From Deinococcus planocerae (GTDB taxonomy: Bacteria; Deinococcota; Deinococci; Deinococcales; Deinococcaceae), in NCBI RefSeq assembly GCF_002869765.1, contig NZ_PNOR01000060.1, positions 1 to 14,327 on the forward strand: 14,327 bases of DNA. Direction: 5' to 3'. Each line of letters opens with the position of its first letter. Position 1 is the first letter of the stretch. Below, one piece after another: positions 12,744-14,327 of the stretch. The notes under the pieces were generated by a model that saw nothing but the letters and a program-made list of their open reading frames with translations, ran no database searches and was not told where the DNA came from. Made by a program: the position numbers and the translations under genes.

Positions 12744-14327
12744 TCTGTCGCACCCGCCTGCCGCCGCTCGTCCCGGAGGAACTCCCCCAGGGCCCGCTCG
12801 TCCAGGGGGCGGGCGTAGAGGTAGCCCTGGGCGAGCGGGCAGCCCAGCGTGAGGAGCAGCTCGCGTTGCTCGGGGGTCTCCAGGCCCTCGGCGACGACCG
12901 TGAGGCCGAGGGCGCCCGCCAGGTGCAGGATGGAGGCGACGATGGCCTGCCGCCGGGGGTCGCGCTCGGCGCCCATGACGAAGGAGCGGTCGAGCTTGAG
13001 CTTGTCGAGCGGCAGTTCCCGCACGAGCTCGAGGCTGGAGTACCCGGTGCCGAAGTCGTCGAGGGCCACTGAGACGCCCAGGGCGCGGAGTTCGGTGAGC
13101 TGCGCGGTGGCGGCACAGAGGTTGGCCATGACGGCGGTCTCGGTGACCTCGAGTTCGAGCAGCGACGGGGCGAGCCCGGTGTCGCGGAGGATGGCCGCCA
13201 CGTCCCGCGCGAAGTGGGCGCCCCGCAGTTGCACGGCGCTGACGTTCACCGCGACCCTGAGGGGCCGGCCCCCCCGCTGCCAGCGGGCCGCGAGCGTGCA
13301 GGCCTCGCGCAGTACCCACGCCCCGATCTCATGGATCAGCCCACGCTCCTCGGCGATGGGGATGAACTGGGCGGGCGACACGGCCCCGTGCACCGGGCTC
13401 TGCCAGCGCAGCAAGGCCTCGCAGCCCACGACCGCGCCCGACCCCAGCTCGACGACCGGCTGGTAGGCCAACCACAGCTCGCCCCGCCCGAGGACGCCAC
13501 GCAGGCTGCGCTCGAGTTCGCTGCGGCGCTGCGCGTCCTGTGAGAGCCCGGCGTGATACCGCTGCACGCCGCCCCCGGTGGCCTTGGCCCGGTACATGGC
13601 GAGGTCGGCGTACCTCAGCAGGGCCGATTCGTCCGTGTCGTCCTGCGGCCAGCAGCTCACGCCCGCGCTGGCCCGCACCCACAGGGTGACGGTGCCCGTC
13701 GGCAGGGGCGCGGCCAGGGTGTCCAGCAGGGCGCGGGTCCGGGCGCTGGCGTCCTCGGCGCCCACCCCCGGAAGCAGCACCGCGAACTCGTCGCCGCCCA
13801 GCCGCGCGAGCAGGGCCCCCGCGGGCAGCGCCCCGGTCAGCCGCGCGGCGGCGAGACGCAGCACCTCGTCGCCGACCTCGTGACCCAGGGTGTCGTTGAT
13901 CCCCTTGAAGTCGTCGAGGTCGATCAATGCCACCGCGAAGGGCTCGCCGCGCCCCCGGAGGTCGCCCAGGGTCCGCCCGAAGGCCAGCCGGTTGGGCAGG
14001 CCGGTCAGCTCGTCATGGGCGGCCTGCTGGGCGAGCCGTTCCTGGCTGCGCTCGGTCTGGTCGAGCAGGGCGTTGAGCGCCTGGCCCAGGTTGCCCAGCT
14101 CGTCGCCGCCCGACGTGGGGAAGCGGGTGCTCAGGTGGCCCCGGCGCAGCAGGGTTTCGACCTGCTGGCGGTAGCGGCCCAGGCGCCGCAGGAAGAGCCC
14201 CTCGACGAGGAGCATGGGCAGCAGCGTGAACAGCAAGACGGCGGCCAGGACCGCCAGCAGCAGCGCGCGGGCCGTCCGCACGCCGTTGGCGTGGTCCTCG
14301 CGGGGGGCCCCGACGACGAGCGCCAGG
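12719..14327 (-). CDS. Membrane-bound HAMP-GGDEF-EAL cyclic-di-GMP enzyme (5' end outside window)
   Basis: The frame is open through the right edge, so the N-terminal sensor is missing. Visible order: the end of an extracytoplasmic domain (L-A-L-V-V-G-A-P-R), a transmembrane helix (about 14270-14190), a HAMP linker, a GGDEF domain and an EAL domain. GGDEF is intact (13784-13798), with the metal-binding Asp in ALIDLDDF, so diguanylate cyclase activity is plausible. The RxxD inhibitory site normally just before GGDEF is replaced by P-A-G-A, so product inhibition is probably absent. The EAL domain keeps E-A-L-L-R, N-V-S, E-V-T-E, DDFGTG, K-L-D and the AEGLET motif, so phosphodiesterase activity is also plausible. 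Which activity dominates cannot be told. The gene ends inside the dif-like site, 66 bp before the recombinase start, and is probably unrelated to the protease cluster. Confidence 0.95.
   Translation of the reverse strand, partial: LALVVGAPREDHANGVRTARALLLAVLAAVLLFTLLPMLLVEGLFLRRLGRYRQQVETLLRRGHLSTRFPTSGGDELGNLGQALNALLDQTERSQERLAQQAAHDELTGLPNRLAFGRTLGDLRGRGEPFAVALIDLDDFKGINDTLGHEVGDEVLRLAAARLTGALPAGALLARLGGDEFAVLLPGVGAEDASARTRALLDTLAAPLPTGTVTLWVRASAGVSCWPQDDTDESALLRYADLAMYRAKATGGGVQRYHAGLSQDAQRRSELERSLRGVLGRGELWLAYQPVVELGSGAVVGCEALLRWQSPVHGAVSPAQFIPIAEERGLIHEIGAWVLREACTLAARWQRGGRPLRVAVNVSAVQLRGAHFARDVAAILRDTGLAPSLLELEVTETAVMANLCAATAQLTELRALGVSVALDDFGTGYSSLELVRELPLDKLKLDRSFVMGAERDPRRQAIVASILHLAGALGLTVVAEGLETPEQRELLLTLGCPLAQGYLYARPLDERALGEFLRDERRQAGATEVNISRVV

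Noticed and set aside
12713..12746. Inverted repeat as an intrinsic terminator of the GGDEF-EAL gene
   Set aside because: The stem is AT-rich with mismatches and no T-run follows it in the minus direction. The 11-6-11 layout and arm sequence fit a recombination site better.
11447..13319. Long frames at 11447-13072 (plus) and 11808-13319 (minus)
   Set aside because: They run across the recombinase and GGDEF-EAL genes in other frames and have shadow composition.
1..14327. CRISPR arrays, tRNA or rRNA genes, insertion sequences, radiation-response palindromes of the Deinococcus type
   Set aside because: I looked for regular short repeats, cloverleaf-like segments, transposase motifs and such palindromes upstream of genes and saw none that hold up by eye.

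Overview
This is a GC-rich bacterial window (about 70% GC over most of its length). A Deinococcus-type megaplasmid or accessory region fits the codon use and gene content, but there is no taxonomically decisive gene, so the assignment is an inference. No rRNA, tRNA, CRISPR array or insertion sequence was seen.

Layout. (1) Positions 1-5041 hold a minus-strand group. In transcription order it is a subtilisin-family (S8) protease ending in two lectin-like repeat blades, a multi-pass membrane protein with a lumenal domain, a 107-aa protein of unknown function and, after a hairpin-rich gap, a four-helix membrane protein that runs off the left edge. (2) Positions 5226-6226 hold a divergent LysR-type regulator. 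(3) Positions 6263-11064 hold a plus-strand group: a papain-like (C1) cysteine protease fused to a serine alpha/beta-hydrolase, a V8-like (S1B) serine protease, and a small carboxypeptidase-regulatory-like beta-sandwich protein. (4) Positions 11065-11614 appear non-coding. (5) Positions 11615-14327 hold a minus-strand tyrosine recombinase and the 3' part of a membrane-bound HAMP-GGDEF-EAL cyclic-di-GMP enzyme. A dif-like 28-bp site lies over the end of the latter gene.

The main observation is that three unrelated protease families (S8, C1, S1B) sit together around one LysR-type gene. None has a recognisable Sec signal peptide, and all three have intact catalytic residues. Each is preceded, 260-460 bp upstream of its start codon and in the same orientation, by the same bipartite element: A-tract, TATTGGC, 17-18 bp, then (C/T)TCA(C/T)GCTG. 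This looks like a shared promoter or operator and suggests that the proteases, the membrane proteins and the accessory domains form one coordinately expressed proteolytic system. A conflict, stress or effector role is a hypothesis; the sequence shows the co-regulation signature and the enzyme classes, not the purpose.

The second observation is the dif-like site 64 bp upstream of the recombinase start, which may be that recombinase's own crossover site.
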